A DNA stretch of 14,935 bases from Bacillota bacterium (GCA_023411645.1 JAEYON010000176.1:1-14935); one strand, 5' to 3'. Counted from the first letter of the stretch, positions 5,957 to 13,870 are shown. Numbers and translations: made by a program. The notes: generated by a model from the letters alone, not told the origin.

Positions 5957-8347
5957 ATGAAACTGCCATTAAAATGGTTGAAGGATTTTACAGATATAAA
6001 GGCTGATGTCAAGAAATACGCCGATGCGCTGACGCTCTCGGGGTCAAAGGTTGAGGGGTTCGAGACGTTGGGAGAGGAAATCGATAGGGTGGTGGTCGGA
6101 AGAATCCTTTCCGTGGAAAAACACCCGGATGCTGACCGGCTTCTGGTGACCAAGGTAGATGCAGGCAATGAGACAATTCAAATCGTCACCGGCGCAACCA
6201 ACATCAAAGTAAACGACTTGATTCCTGTCGCATTGGACGGTTCCAGCCTGCCGGGCGGAAAGAAGATCAAGAAGGGCAAGCTTAGAGGCGTGGAATCCTG
6301 CGGTATGATGTGCTCAATCTCCGAGCTTGGCGTTACAAAGGAAGACTTCCCAAATGCCGCAGAGGATGGAATATTTATATTGGAGGAGGACTGTGTCCCC
6401 GGTACGGACATTAAAGAAATTCTGGGACTGAATGATACTGTCGTTGAGTTCGAAATCACCTCCAACAGGCCCGACTGCTTCAGCATTTTGGGGCTGGCAA
6501 GAGAATCCGCAGCCACCTTCGGTACCGATTTCAAAAAACCGGAGATTCGTGTGAATGAGCTTGGAGATCTTATTGAAGGGCAGGCGACTGTTGAGATTCA
6601 GGCTCCGGAGTTATGCAACCGCTATGCTGCCAGAATTGTAAGAAATGTGAAAATTGAGCCGTCTCCGGCATGGATGCAGGAGCGTCTGAAGGCTGCGGGT
6701 GTCAGACCGATTAGCAATATCGTTGACATAACCAATTATGTCATGCTCGAATACGGACAGCCAATGCATGCTTTTGACCTGGAGAATCTCGGAGGGCATA
6801 AGATCATTGTCAGAAGGGCCGCAAATGGTGAAAAAATGCAGACACTGGATGGACAGGACAGAGAACTGGATAGTTCCATGCTGGTGATCGCAGATGCTGA
6901 CCGTCCCGTTGCGGTGGCTGGTGTAATGGGCGGAGCCAATAGTGAAATCACTCCTGAAACAAAGACTATCCTGTTTGAATCTGCTAACTTCAACGGCACT
7001 TCTGTACGACTGACCGCGAAGAAGCTAGGCATGAGGACAGAGGCGTCCGGACGTTTTGAGAAGGGTCTTGACCCGGAGAATGTGATTGACGCGATCAACC
7101 GCGCCGCTCAATTGGTTGAAGAGCTTGGTGCGGGTGTAGTCTGCAAAGGAATCGTAGATTGTTATCCCGTCAAAGCAAAAAGAAGAACGATCCCGTTTAA
7201 TCCCGTACAAATCAATACTCTGCTGGGTACGGACATTGATGCGGATGTGATGAAAAATATTTTTGCCAGACTTGAGATAGAGGTAAATGATACGGCCGGA
7301 ACGGTTACCGTCCCAACCTTCAGACCTGATCTGGAATGTGAAGCGGATCTGGCGGAGGAAGTGGCCAGATTCTATGACTATAACAATATAAAGGCTACAC
7401 TGCTGGAAGGTAAGGCAGCAACGATTGGCGGAAGAACTTATAAACAGAAGCTTGAGCAGATCATTGCCGAGACGATGCGATCCTGCGGCCTTTCAGAGAT
7501 ATATACTTACTCTTTCACCAGCCCAAAGGTATTTGATAAGATTAATCTGCCTGCGGACAGCGAGCTGCGCAGGACGGTTGTTATTACCAACCCGCTGGGG
7601 GAGGACTACAGTATTATGAGGACAACAACGCTGCCTGACATGCTGGGGGTGCTCGCTACCAACTATAACAGGAGGGTAGAGAAAGCTGCGCTCTTCGAAA
7701 TGTCCCATGTTTATCTGCCCAAGAGCCTGCCTCTGACAGAGCTGCCCAATGAAAAACAAGTGCTGACGCTTGGAATGTATGGCGGCAATGTCGACTTCTT
7801 TGATTTGTCGGGAGCAATAGAGGAACTGATGTCTGTACTTGGTATTAAAGAATTCAGCTTAGAAGCTGTCTATGACAATCCATCCTTCCATCCCGGGCGA
7901 ACAGCTAAATTGATTATTAACAGCACAGATTGCGGTATCATTGGAGAGGTTCATCCTGCTGTCTCAGAGAAATTTGAAGCGGCGCAGAGGAACTATATTG
8001 CCATGATTGATATCGAGCCGCTCATTAACAACGCTGTTTTAAAACCCGAATATAAGCCGCTGCCGAGGTTCCCGGCCGTAACGCGGGATATCGCGATGCT
8101 TGTGGATGATAGTGTTCCTGTAAAGCAGATCGAGAACCAGATAATTTTAAAGGGTGGAAAGATCCTGGAGGAAGTCAGATTGTTTGACGTATATAAAGGC
8201 AAACAGGTACCGGATGGAAAGAAGAGTGTTGCGTATTCCATTCTGTTCAGGTCTGCGGATCGGACATTGACCGACGAAGAGGTTGGAAAGGCAATGGCGG
8301 ACATCATTAAAGCATTGTCCGAAAAACTAAACGCACAACTGAGATAA
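5957..8347 (+). CDS. pheT: Phenylalanyl-tRNA synthetase beta subunit
   Basis: A 796-residue beta subunit, close to the usual bacterial length of about 800. It holds the editing site and binds tRNA-Phe. Domain order matches the family: an N-terminal MKLPLKWLKDF start; an OB-fold tRNA-binding domain at about residues 40-150 (VEKHPDADRLLVTKVD, QIVTGATNI); the B3/B4 editing region at about 205-395 (NIVDITNYVMLEYGQPMHAFD, GVMGGANSEI, GMRTEASGRFEKGLDP); B5 at about 405-475; the class II-like core; and a C-terminal FDX-ACB anticodon-binding domain at about 700-796 (PRFPAVTRDIAMLVD). The ATG at 5957 is preferred because GAAGGGAG lies 7-10 bases upstream. An in-frame ATG at 5939 would add six residues and has no ribosome site. 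It is the last gene of the T-box operon. Confidence 0.97.
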   Translation: MKLPLKWLKDFTDIKADVKKYADALTLSGSKVEGFETLGEEIDRVVVGRILSVEKHPDADRLLVTKVDAGNETIQIVTGATNIKVNDLIPVALDGSSLPGGKKIKKGKLRGVESCGMMCSISELGVTKEDFPNAAEDGIFILEEDCVPGTDIKEILGLNDTVVEFEITSNRPDCFSILGLARESAATFGTDFKKPEIRVNELGDLIEGQATVEIQAPELCNRYAARIVRNVKIEPSPAWMQERLKAAGVRPISNIVDITNYVMLEYGQPMHAFDLENLGGHKIIVRRAANGEKMQTLDGQDRELDSSMLVIADADRPVAVAGVMGGANSEITPETKTILFESANFNGTSVRLTAKKLGMRTEASGRFEKGLDPENVIDAINRAAQLVEELGAGVVCKGIVDCYPVKAKRRTIPFNPVQINTLLGTDIDADVMKNIFARLEIEVNDTAGTVTVPTFRPDLECEADLAEEVARFYDYNNIKATLLEGKAATIGGRTYKQKLEQIIAETMRSCGLSEIYTYSFTSPKVFDKINLPADSELRRTVVITNPLGEDYSIMRTTTLPDMLGVLATNYNRRVEKAALFEMSHVYLPKSLPLTELPNEKQVLTLGMYGGNVDFFDLSGAIEELMSVLGIKEFSLEAVYDNPSFHPGRTAKLIINSTDCGIIGEVHPAVSEKFEAAQRNYIAMIDIEPLINNAVLKPEYKPLPRFPAVTRDIAMLVDDSVPVKQIENQIILKGGKILEEVRLFDVYKGKQVPDGKKSVAYSILFRSADRTLTDEEVGKAMADIIKALSEKLNAQLR

Positions 8348-8412
8348 GGATAGAAGAGGAACGTGAGATCAGGTTTAGTGCCTTTAAAGTAAGAAGGATG
8401 TGTTAATGCCGT

Positions 8413-8468
8413 AAAAAAAGGGATGTCTCAAATCAGATAAAATCTGGTTAGGGACAGTCCCTTTTTTT
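8413..8468. terminator. Long bidirectional terminator between pheT and the SASP gene
   Basis: A7GGGA at 8413-8423 pairs perfectly with TCCCT7 at 8458-8468. The stem continues with TGTC 8424-8427 to GACA 8453-8456 across one bulged G, and has an inner hairpin (AATCAGA 8431-8437 with TCTGGTT 8442-8448). A-run on one side and T-run on the other let it end transcripts from both pheT and the converging spore gene. Confidence 0.9.
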
Positions 8469-8484
8469 CATCTGGAGTAAAGCA

Positions 8485-8706
8485 TTATTTCATTTGCTGC
8501 TCGGCTTGTGCGATCATTTTCTTGACCATCTGTCCGCCAATTGGACCGCCCTCGTGTCCGTTCTGTGCAGCCGTCAGATTTCCCTTATAATGATCGTTGT
8601 TTTCTTTAACAAACTGTTCCATGCCTATTTCCTTTGCACATTCCATCTTGAATCTGTTCAATGCTTCTCTTTTTTCTGGTACAAGCGGCGTTTTCGGCCT
8701 TGACAT
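8485..8706 (-). CDS. Small acid-soluble spore protein, alpha/beta type (divergent clostridial form)
   Basis: A 73-residue protein of the alpha/beta SASP family, which coats and protects DNA in the dormant spore and is degraded at germination. Visible family features are EALNRFKMECAKEIG near residues 14-28, where Glu-Ile is the expected cleavage point of the germination protease GPR, and the C-terminal GGQMVKKMIAQAEQQMK, which corresponds to the conserved second DNA-contact region. The segment between the two motifs is several residues longer than in Bacillus SspA/SspB. The ATG has a strong ribosome site (GAAGGAGTGATACC before ATG). A CATCTTA at 8779-8773 on the minus strand fits the -10 of a sigma-G promoter, but a convincing -35 is lacking. 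Its presence marks the organism as a spore former. Which ssp paralogue it is cannot be told. Confidence 0.87.
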   Translation of the reverse strand: MSRPKTPLVPEKREALNRFKMECAKEIGMEQFVKENNDHYKGNLTAAQNGHEGGPIGGQMVKKMIAQAEQQMK

Positions 8707-8788
8707 GGTATCACTCCTTCTTTTAAATATTTTTTCATCATTATTTTTTACGGATTCGCAAATAATACACTGTAAGATGTTGAATTTA

Positions 8789-8817
8789 TTGATTAGAAAT
8801 TAGCAATTTGGTATAAT
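8789..8817 (+). promoter_or_regulatory. Promoter of pgi
   Basis: TTGATT at 8789-8794 and a perfect TATAAT at 8812-8817 are 17 bases apart, with an extended -10 (TGGTATAAT). The start codon lies about 45 bases downstream of the expected transcript start. Confidence 0.8.
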
Positions 8818-8868
8818 TGCCTAGACAATAGTTGGATATAGAAGCTATTCGATACAGGAGGTTTAACT

Positions 8869-10221
8869 ATGCATAGAATTGGTCTGGATTATACAAATGC
8901 TTTATCGTTTGTCAAGGAAACAGAGATATCATATCTATCTCCATTTATAAAGGCAGCGCACGAAATGCTGCACAATAAAACAGGTGCAGGAAGCGATTAT
9001 CTTGGCTGGGTTGATTTGCCAAAGACTTATGACAAGGCTGAATTTACCAGGATCAAGGCAGCTGCCGAAAAAATCAGGGCAGATTCCGACGCCTTAGTTG
9101 TAATTGGAATAGGCGGGTCCTATCTTGGAGCAAGAGCTGCGATAGAGGCGTTGACCCACTCCTTTTACAACCTGCTGCCAAAGGCGGACAGAGGCGCTCC
9201 GGAGATTTACTTTGTTGGCAACAGCATCAGCTCGACATATATTACAGAGCTGTTGGAGCTTTTAAAAGACAAGGATATTTCAGTGAACGTTATCTCCAAA
9301 TCCGGCACAACTACCGAACCTGCCCTTGCTTTCAGAGTATTCAGGGAATACATGGAGAAAAAATACGGGAAAGCTGAAGCCTCAAAGAGGATCTATGCTA
9401 CTACGGACAAAGCCAGGGGAGCGCTTAAAAAATTGTCGGATGAAGAGAATTACGAGAGCTTTATAATTCCCGATGATGTTGGAGGAAGATATTCAGTTTT
9501 AACACCCGTTGGACTTCTTCCTATCGCAGTGGCAGGGATCAATATTGATGAAATGATGAAGGGCGCCGCCGATGCACAAGAGTTATACAGTGACCCTTCT
9601 GTGGCCACCAACGAATGCTATCAATATGCGGCTGTCAGGAATGCACTTTATGAAAAAGGCAAAACTACAGAGATCATGGTCAACTACGAGCCCTCAATGC
9701 ATTTCTTCACCGAATGGTGGAAGCAGCTCTACGGAGAAAGTGAAGGAAAGGATCAAAAGGGCATTTTCCCTGCCGGCGTGGATTTCACTACGGATCTTCA
9801 CTCTATGGGACAGTACATCCAGGATGGCTTGCGCAATATATTTGAGACTGTGCTGAACATTGAGCAGCCGAGGAAAAATATGAACATTAAAGAGGAGAAG
9901 GATAACCTTGATGGTTTGAACTTCCTTGCGGGCAAAAATATCGACATGGTGAATAAAAAGGCAATGCAGGGGACCATTCTTGCACATACTGACGGCGGAG
10001 TGCCTAATATGGTAGTCAATATCCCTGAAATGAGCAGCTACTGGTTTGGAAACGTTGTCTATTTCTTCGAAAAGGCCTGCGGAATCAGTGGGTTTCTTCT
10101 GGGTGTCAATCCGTTTGATCAGCCGGGAGTAGAGGCTTACAAGAAGAACATGTTCGCGCTCCTTGGGAAACCGGGATATGAGGAGGAGAAGGCAAGGCTG
10201 GAGAAACGATTAAAGAAGTGA
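8869..10221 (+). CDS. pgi: Glucose-6-phosphate isomerase
   Basis: A 450-residue cytoplasmic enzyme that interconverts glucose 6-phosphate and fructose 6-phosphate in glycolysis and gluconeogenesis. The length is that of the shorter Bacillota form of Pgi. Two SIS sugar-phosphate domains are seen. Signatures include VIGIGGSYLGARA near residue 77, SKSGTTTEPALAFR near residue 144 (phosphate-binding loop), GGRYSVLTPVGLLP near residue 205, the EWWKQLYGESEGK segment near residue 282 with the catalytic Glu, the His in TTDLHSMGQ, and the Lys in QPGVEAYKKN near the C-terminus. The start has AGGAGG at 8856-8861, seven bases before ATG. It is a single-gene unit with its own promoter and terminator. Confidence 0.97.
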   Translation: MHRIGLDYTNALSFVKETEISYLSPFIKAAHEMLHNKTGAGSDYLGWVDLPKTYDKAEFTRIKAAAEKIRADSDALVVIGIGGSYLGARAAIEALTHSFYNLLPKADRGAPEIYFVGNSISSTYITELLELLKDKDISVNVISKSGTTTEPALAFRVFREYMEKKYGKAEASKRIYATTDKARGALKKLSDEENYESFIIPDDVGGRYSVLTPVGLLPIAVAGINIDEMMKGAADAQELYSDPSVATNECYQYAAVRNALYEKGKTTEIMVNYEPSMHFFTEWWKQLYGESEGKDQKGIFPAGVDFTTDLHSMGQYIQDGLRNIFETVLNIEQPRKNMNIKEEKDNLDGLNFLAGKNIDMVNKKAMQGTILAHTDGGVPNMVVNIPEMSSYWFGNVVYFFEKACGISGFLLGVNPFDQPGVEAYKKNMFALLGKPGYEEEKARLEKRLKK

Positions 10222-10232
10222 TGTTGCATTGG

Positions 10233-10262
10233 GTGCCGACAATACTGATCGGCACTCTTTTT
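10233..10262 (+). terminator. Intrinsic terminator of pgi
   Basis: GTGCCGA at 10233-10239 pairs perfectly with TCGGCAC at 10249-10255 around a nine-base loop, followed by TCTTTTT. It starts 11 bases after the pgi stop. On the minus strand it lacks a T-run, so it probably does not stop the facing gene. Confidence 0.88.
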
Positions 10263-10283
10263 GTGTATTGAAGGTTGTGATTT

Positions 10284-11084
10284 TTAAGGAATTGTACAAA
10301 TCAGCACCTCGGGGCGTGACAGGAAGCGCAGCGGCAAGACCCCGTTCCCGGTGCCTCTATTCAGATAGACTTTGATATCATTGATCCTTTTCAGGCCCCT
10401 TGTTATACCCATTTTGCAGAGCTGATCGTTTCGAAGCATTAAGAATTCAAAGTTAAAGGGCATCCATATCTGACCGCCGTGAAAATGGCCGGCAAACATG
10501 TAATCTACAATTTTCCCGGGGATACTCAGCGCTAAATCCGGATTGTGTGTTATCGCGATCTTCGGAGCACCGGGGATACAACCAATCATAGCCTTTTCAA
10601 TATCAGGACAGCCGAACCGCAGGTCGTCGATCCCGATAATGTTATATTTTTTACCGCACTTTTCCACAATCACAGTTTTATTTCTAAGAACTTCCACGTT
10701 CAGAGCTTCAATTTCTGCGATAAAATTATCCAGTCCGGCGATGTTGCCGCCAAAGGCTTTAATATCATGATTGCCAAGGCACAGAATGGTACGGTAGCCC
10801 TTGGAGATGATCCCCAAATATTTTAAAAAATCCATTGCATGCACAGGTGTATTGATGTAATCACCGGTCAAAAGAATGACATCAGGATTTTCTTCCTTAA
10901 CTACCTTTCGGATTTTTTGCGCAGATATCCCTGTCATATAGACGTGAAGATCCGTCAGATGCATTATTCGAAGACCGGTTCCGCTGCGGGAAAAGTCCAG
11001 CCTTTCTACTTTCAGCCAGGTGGTCTCAAAGGTCATATATATAAATACAAGTGCTATAAAGATCAGAATGCAAATAACAACCAT
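10284..11084 (-). CDS. Membrane-anchored calcineurin-type metallophosphoesterase (YkuE/YaeI-like)
   Basis: A 266-residue phosphoesterase with one N-terminal membrane segment (about residues 2-19), so the catalytic domain is probably held at the membrane. All binuclear-metal motifs of the family are present: D45-x-H47 (TDLH), GD75, GNH106D (N105-H106), H180 in THNPD, and GH200FH202GGQ. YkuE/YaeI-type relatives act on membrane lipids or small phosphate esters, but sequence does not set the substrate. The ATG is preceded by AGGAG at a spacing of nine bases. It is transcribed alone, convergent with pgi and divergent from the ArsR gene, from a candidate promoter at 11114-11142. All key residues are intact. 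Confidence 0.88.
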   Translation of the reverse strand: MVVICILIFIALVFIYMTFETTWLKVERLDFSRSGTGLRIMHLTDLHVYMTGISAQKIRKVVKEENPDVILLTGDYINTPVHAMDFLKYLGIISKGYRTILCLGNHDIKAFGGNIAGLDNFIAEIEALNVEVLRNKTVIVEKCGKKYNIIGIDDLRFGCPDIEKAMIGCIPGAPKIAITHNPDLALSIPGKIVDYMFAGHFHGGQIWMPFNFEFLMLRNDQLCKMGITRGLKRINDIKVYLNRGTGNGVLPLRFLSRPEVLICTIP

Positions 11085-11113
11085 GATGCTTTTCTCCTGT
11101 AGTTAATATATTT

Positions 11114-11142
11114 AATATACCAATTGCCTGAGGTTACAGCAA
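11114..11142 (-). promoter_or_regulatory. Candidate promoter of the metallophosphoesterase gene
   Basis: On the minus strand TTGCTG (11142-11137) and TATATT (11119-11114) are 17 bases apart, with TGG just before the -10 (extended -10). The start codon is about 30 bases downstream of the -10. Confidence 0.6.
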
Positions 11143-11164
11143 CCAGAATTTTGGCCATGTTTGT

Positions 11165-11193
11165 TTGACTATTGTCCACATTCAAAATATAAT
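11165..11193 (+). promoter_or_regulatory. Promoter of the arsR-family/PHP gene pair
   Basis: TTGACT at 11165-11170 and a perfect TATAAT at 11188-11193 are exactly 17 bases apart, making this one of the best sigma-A matches in the window. ArsR proteins usually repress their own promoter, but I could not find a clear 12-2-12 type operator dyad here. Confidence 0.75.
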
Positions 11194-11254
11194 GAAAGTA
11201 TAAAGCAAAGATCGGATTCTAAAACACAAACCAGCCGGAAGCGTGGAGATGTAT

Positions 11255-11653
11255 ATGAAAGGCGGAGCCTGTGACAGATGTCAGGAACTGAAGATCGATC
11301 CGGAAAAGGTCTCAAGAGTGAAGTCCTGTATGATCGGGGATGAGGAAGCGCTGAGACTTGCCGAAGTATTTAAGGTACTTGGAGATCATACTAGAATCAA
11401 GATTATTTTTGCCCTTTCATGCTGTGAAATGTGCGTATGCGACATAGCTGAGACAATCGATATGACGCAGTCTGCAGTTTCTCATCAGCTTAGGCTGATG
11501 AGGAATATGAGGCTTGTAAAATATAGAAAGGAAGGCAAATCGGTCTATTATTCACTGGATGATGAACACATTCTTCAACTGTACAGTCAGGGCATGGATC
11601 ACGTAAAGCATGGCCGGTCCGGGACTGCAGACGACCCCGATATGGGAGAATAG
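11255..11653 (+). CDS. ArsR/SmtB-family metal-sensing repressor (CadC/CzrA-like, two metal-site signatures)
   Basis: A 132-residue winged-helix repressor that should release DNA when metal binds. With the chosen start, C6 and C9 near the N-terminus plus C60 and C62 in the CVCD motif match the alpha3N site of CadC (Cd, Pb, Bi, Zn). D103, H105, H116 and H119 match the alpha5 site of SmtB/CzrA (D-x-H-x10-H-x2-H), normally a Zn or Co site. The recognition helix is TQSAVSHQLRLMRN (about residues 71-84), and the wing is YRKEGKSVYYSL. The ATG at 11255 is chosen because GGAG lies six bases upstream; GTG at 11243 and ATG at 11249 are in-frame alternatives. An extra cysteine (C56-C57) precedes the CVC motif. 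No metal efflux gene is visible nearby. The next gene, on the same strand, is a PHP-domain protein. The metal ion is inferred from motifs only. Confidence 0.88.
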   Translation: MKGGACDRCQELKIDPEKVSRVKSCMIGDEEALRLAEVFKVLGDHTRIKIIFALSCCEMCVCDIAETIDMTQSAVSHQLRLMRNMRLVKYRKEGKSVYYSLDDEHILQLYSQGMDHVKHGRSGTADDPDMGE

Positions 11654-11696
11654 CGCTTAAGAAGATGTGGAGCATCGCGATAGTACCGGACAATTT

Positions 11697-12386
11697 ATGG
11701 ACAAGACTAATTTTTCTGTAAGGAAATTCAAATACGAAACACATCTGCATACCAAGGAAGGAAGCGCATGTGCAGAGAGCACAGGAGCGCAGATGGTGCG
11801 TGCGCATTATGAAGCGGGCTACTCGGGGATTATTATCACAGACCATTTTCTTAACGGAAATACAACCGTACCTAGGAATCTGCCCTGGGAGGAACGTATC
11901 GAAAGGTTTTGCGCCGGGTATGAAAATGCATTGAAAGAAGCGAGAAATCTGCCGATATCAGTTTTTTTCGGTTGGGAATATGCAGACCGCGGTATTGAAT
12001 TCCTTACCTACGGACTCGGAAAGGACTTTTTACTATCCTACCCCGATATGCTCTCCTGGCCTATAGAAAAATATCTAACCATCGCTAGGCAGCACGGCGG
12101 CTTTATTTCACAGGCGCATCCGTTCAGAGAGGCCTGGTACATAAGGGAAATAAGGCTATATCCGGAGTATGTGGACGCCATTGAGGTACGAAATGCCAGA
12201 AATGAGGATCCTAAATTCGATGAGCGGGCGTTTGCGCTTGCGAAGGAGCATTCGCTGTTTCAAACGACCGGTTCGGATACGCACAGCAAAGATTGCATGA
12301 ATGGCGACGGTATGGAGTTTGACTATGAGATCAATTCAATTGAGGAGTTCATTGAGGCAGTGAAGAAAAAGGGAGCTGCCAGATGA
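11697..12386 (+). CDS. PHP-domain metal-dependent phosphoesterase-like protein
   Basis: A protein of about 229 residues with a complete PHP fold signature: H16 and H18 (ETHLHT), H50 (ITDH), E94 (GWEY), H141 (QAHP), and D194 and H196 (GSDTH). These residues bind two or three metal ions in PHP phosphoesterases such as histidinol phosphatase and polymerase-associated PHP domains. There is no polymerase or other domain attached, so it is a stand-alone enzyme. Its substrate is unknown. The start is uncertain: ATG at 11697 (weak GGA upstream) keeps the whole domain, while GTG at 11667 would add ten residues and lie 13 bases after the ArsR stop. Both readings make it the second gene of the metal-sensor transcript. 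The small space to the convergent reductase (60 bases) holds only a weak hairpin (AGTA-CCC-TACT then TTTT). Confidence 0.83.
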   Translation: MDKTNFSVRKFKYETHLHTKEGSACAESTGAQMVRAHYEAGYSGIIITDHFLNGNTTVPRNLPWEERIERFCAGYENALKEARNLPISVFFGWEYADRGIEFLTYGLGKDFLLSYPDMLSWPIEKYLTIARQHGGFISQAHPFREAWYIREIRLYPEYVDAIEVRNARNEDPKFDERAFALAKEHSLFQTTGSDTHSKDCMNGDGMEFDYEINSIEEFIEAVKKKGAAR

Positions 12387-12446
12387 CCTGCATAAAGCAG
12401 TACCCTACTTTTTATTATTTACGATGGAAGCTTTGGGATACCATAT

Positions 12447-13559
12447 TTAGTATATTTTCTTCCCGGCAAGCTTGTAATCTGCTATCTCCAGCTTGCGAAT
12501 AATATTGATCCCATAGGGACATGTGGACATGCATACTCCGCACTTTGTGCATTGGTCCGCTTTTACGCTCAAGGAAGCATATCTATCCGCTGCCAATCCC
12601 TTGTTTCCAAACCAGAAGCGAAGTCTCTCCCTTAAGGAGTATTCTGCGGCATCATTTATTATTCCGCTTGCCATCTGTCTGTCAAAATATCCTTCGTAAC
12701 GGAAAATTTCAGGTATAGGTACCCCTTCCGGACAGATATCGCAAAGCTTGCACTGTCTGCACACATAGTTACCCAATTCAGGCGCATTTTTATAGAGCTC
12801 CTCTTTCTCCGTGTCTGTAATAGGAGAAAATTCATTTACATAGCATAAATCCCTCTGTAACATATCCGCGTTGTTTATCCCTGTCACCACGACGGATACA
12901 GGCTGGCTAAGCGCATATTTGAAAGCCTGGGGAGCCGATTTCCAGAGTAAGCCGTCTGCCAGCGGTTTCATCAGTATAATGGCAGAGCCCTTTTCCTGTG
13001 CCAAGGGTATCAGCTCATCCTCTATCTCAGGAAAATTAAAGCGGTCATAATAATTGATGGTTGACATCACTGCATCAAAGGGATATCTTTTTAAAGCCGC
13101 AATGAGCACATCGGGCTGCCCATGCATGGAAATTCCGACAAACCTTGCTTTTCCATGGCGTCTGGCTTCCTCATATCCCTCCATGGCCCCGCCCGGTCCC
13201 AAAATGGTTTCGAGCTCCTCCATGGTTCCTACTGCGTGCATCAGTATCAGATCCACATGATCTGTATTAAGATGAGCAAGACTGCGGTCAAGGCTGGCAA
13301 TAAAGCCTTCTTTCCTACGCTCTCCGGTCTTGGTGGCCAGAATGAACTCCTGCCTTCTGCCGCAAACCGATTTACCAATCTTGAGCTCTGATTCCCCATT
13401 GCCATAAGATGCTGCAGTTTCTATGTAATTTCCGCCTGCATCCAGATATGTATTCAGTAAAAACCCGGCATCCTTTACTGGTATCTCCAGAAGATGAAAA
13501 CCACCGAATCCCAAAATGGATGTTTCCAGACCGGTTTTTCCGAATTTCCTTTTCTCCAT
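12447..13559 (-). CDS. Aldo/keto reductase with C-terminal ferredoxin-like cysteine clusters
   Basis: A 370-residue protein of the AKR family, commonly found in anaerobes. Residues 1 to about 255 form the NAD(P)H-type TIM barrel (KRKFGKTGLETS, ILGFGG, DHVDLILMH, RFVGISMHG, INYYDRF). The catalytic tetrad would be E47, Y52, K77 and H108. The usual Asp in D-T-A-x-x-Y-G is Glu here (IETAASYG). The C-terminus has Cys267-x2-Cys-x2-Cys-x2-Cys276-Pro and Cys337-x2-Cys-x2-Cys-x3-Cys347-Pro, expected to hold 4Fe-4S clusters, so electrons may pass between ferredoxin and the barrel. The ATG at 13559 is preferred, with GGAG nine bases upstream; ATG at 13574 is in frame but lacks a ribosome site. The substrate is unknown. 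It is a single-gene unit convergent with the PHP gene. Confidence 0.88.
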   Translation of the reverse strand: MEKRKFGKTGLETSILGFGGFHLLEIPVKDAGFLLNTYLDAGGNYIETAASYGNGESELKIGKSVCGRRQEFILATKTGERRKEGFIASLDRSLAHLNTDHVDLILMHAVGTMEELETILGPGGAMEGYEEARRHGKARFVGISMHGQPDVLIAALKRYPFDAVMSTINYYDRFNFPEIEDELIPLAQEKGSAIILMKPLADGLLWKSAPQAFKYALSQPVSVVVTGINNADMLQRDLCYVNEFSPITDTEKEELYKNAPELGNYVCRQCKLCDICPEGVPIPEIFRYEGYFDRQMASGIINDAAEYSLRERLRFWFGNKGLAADRYASLSVKADQCTKCGVCMSTCPYGINIIRKLEIADYKLAGKKIY

Positions 13560-13590
13560 TATCTGCATCTCCATTCATGATAAATTCTTA

Positions 13591-13619
13591 ATAATTTCAC
13601 GATAACGCATCGTTGCCAA
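13591..13619 (-). promoter_or_regulatory. Candidate promoter of the aldo/keto reductase with a dyad in its spacer
   Basis: On the minus strand TTGGCA (13619-13614) and AATTAT (13596-13591) are 17 bases apart. An inverted repeat, ACGAT 13599-13603 with ATCGT 13609-13613, lies inside the spacer and could be an operator. The -10 matches at four of six bases, so this is tentative. Confidence 0.35.
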
Positions 13620-13819
13620 TGCGCTTGGCTTACCTTTCTTGCAAAAGGATAGTTCCGCCAGTTTCGAAACAACGCGCTCAGGTCGATTTTATCATAAATA
13701 GGCAAATAAACACAATCCCGATAGATGCTCCTTGGAACAGTCACACAGGTTCCGGATCCGTGAAAAAACTTTATCAATTCTTAATAAATGCTTTAATACT
13801 TCTTTGAACTTACTCTGTA
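13620..13819. other. Gene-free divergent intergenic region
   Basis: Between the reductase and the exported-protein gene I find no convincing coding frame. The only notable sequence is a perfect 10-bp palindrome, GTTTCGAAAC, at 13661-13670. The longest open frames here start at TTG or ATG without a ribosome site and resemble nothing I know. Confidence 0.5.
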
Positions 13820-13845
13820 CACTGATTTCAGTGGCAAAAATGCCA
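13820..13845 (+). promoter_or_regulatory. Two adjoining inverted repeats upstream of the exported-protein gene
   Basis: CACTGA 13820-13825 and TCAGTG 13828-13833 form a perfect dyad with a two-base centre. It runs directly into TGGCA 13832-13836 and TGCCA 13841-13845, a second perfect dyad around AAAA. They end six bases before the ribosome site, and a CATAAT -10-like box (13844-13849) overlaps the second. They may be operator sites or alternative hairpins in the leader; no strong -35 is visible. Confidence 0.4.
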
Positions 13846-13870
13846 TAATAAATTAGGAGTGTGAAAGATT

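Noticed and set aside
13559..13777. 72-residue minus-strand frame before the reductase
   Set aside because: It begins at TTG without a ribosome site, overlaps the reductase start in another frame and has no recognisable motif.
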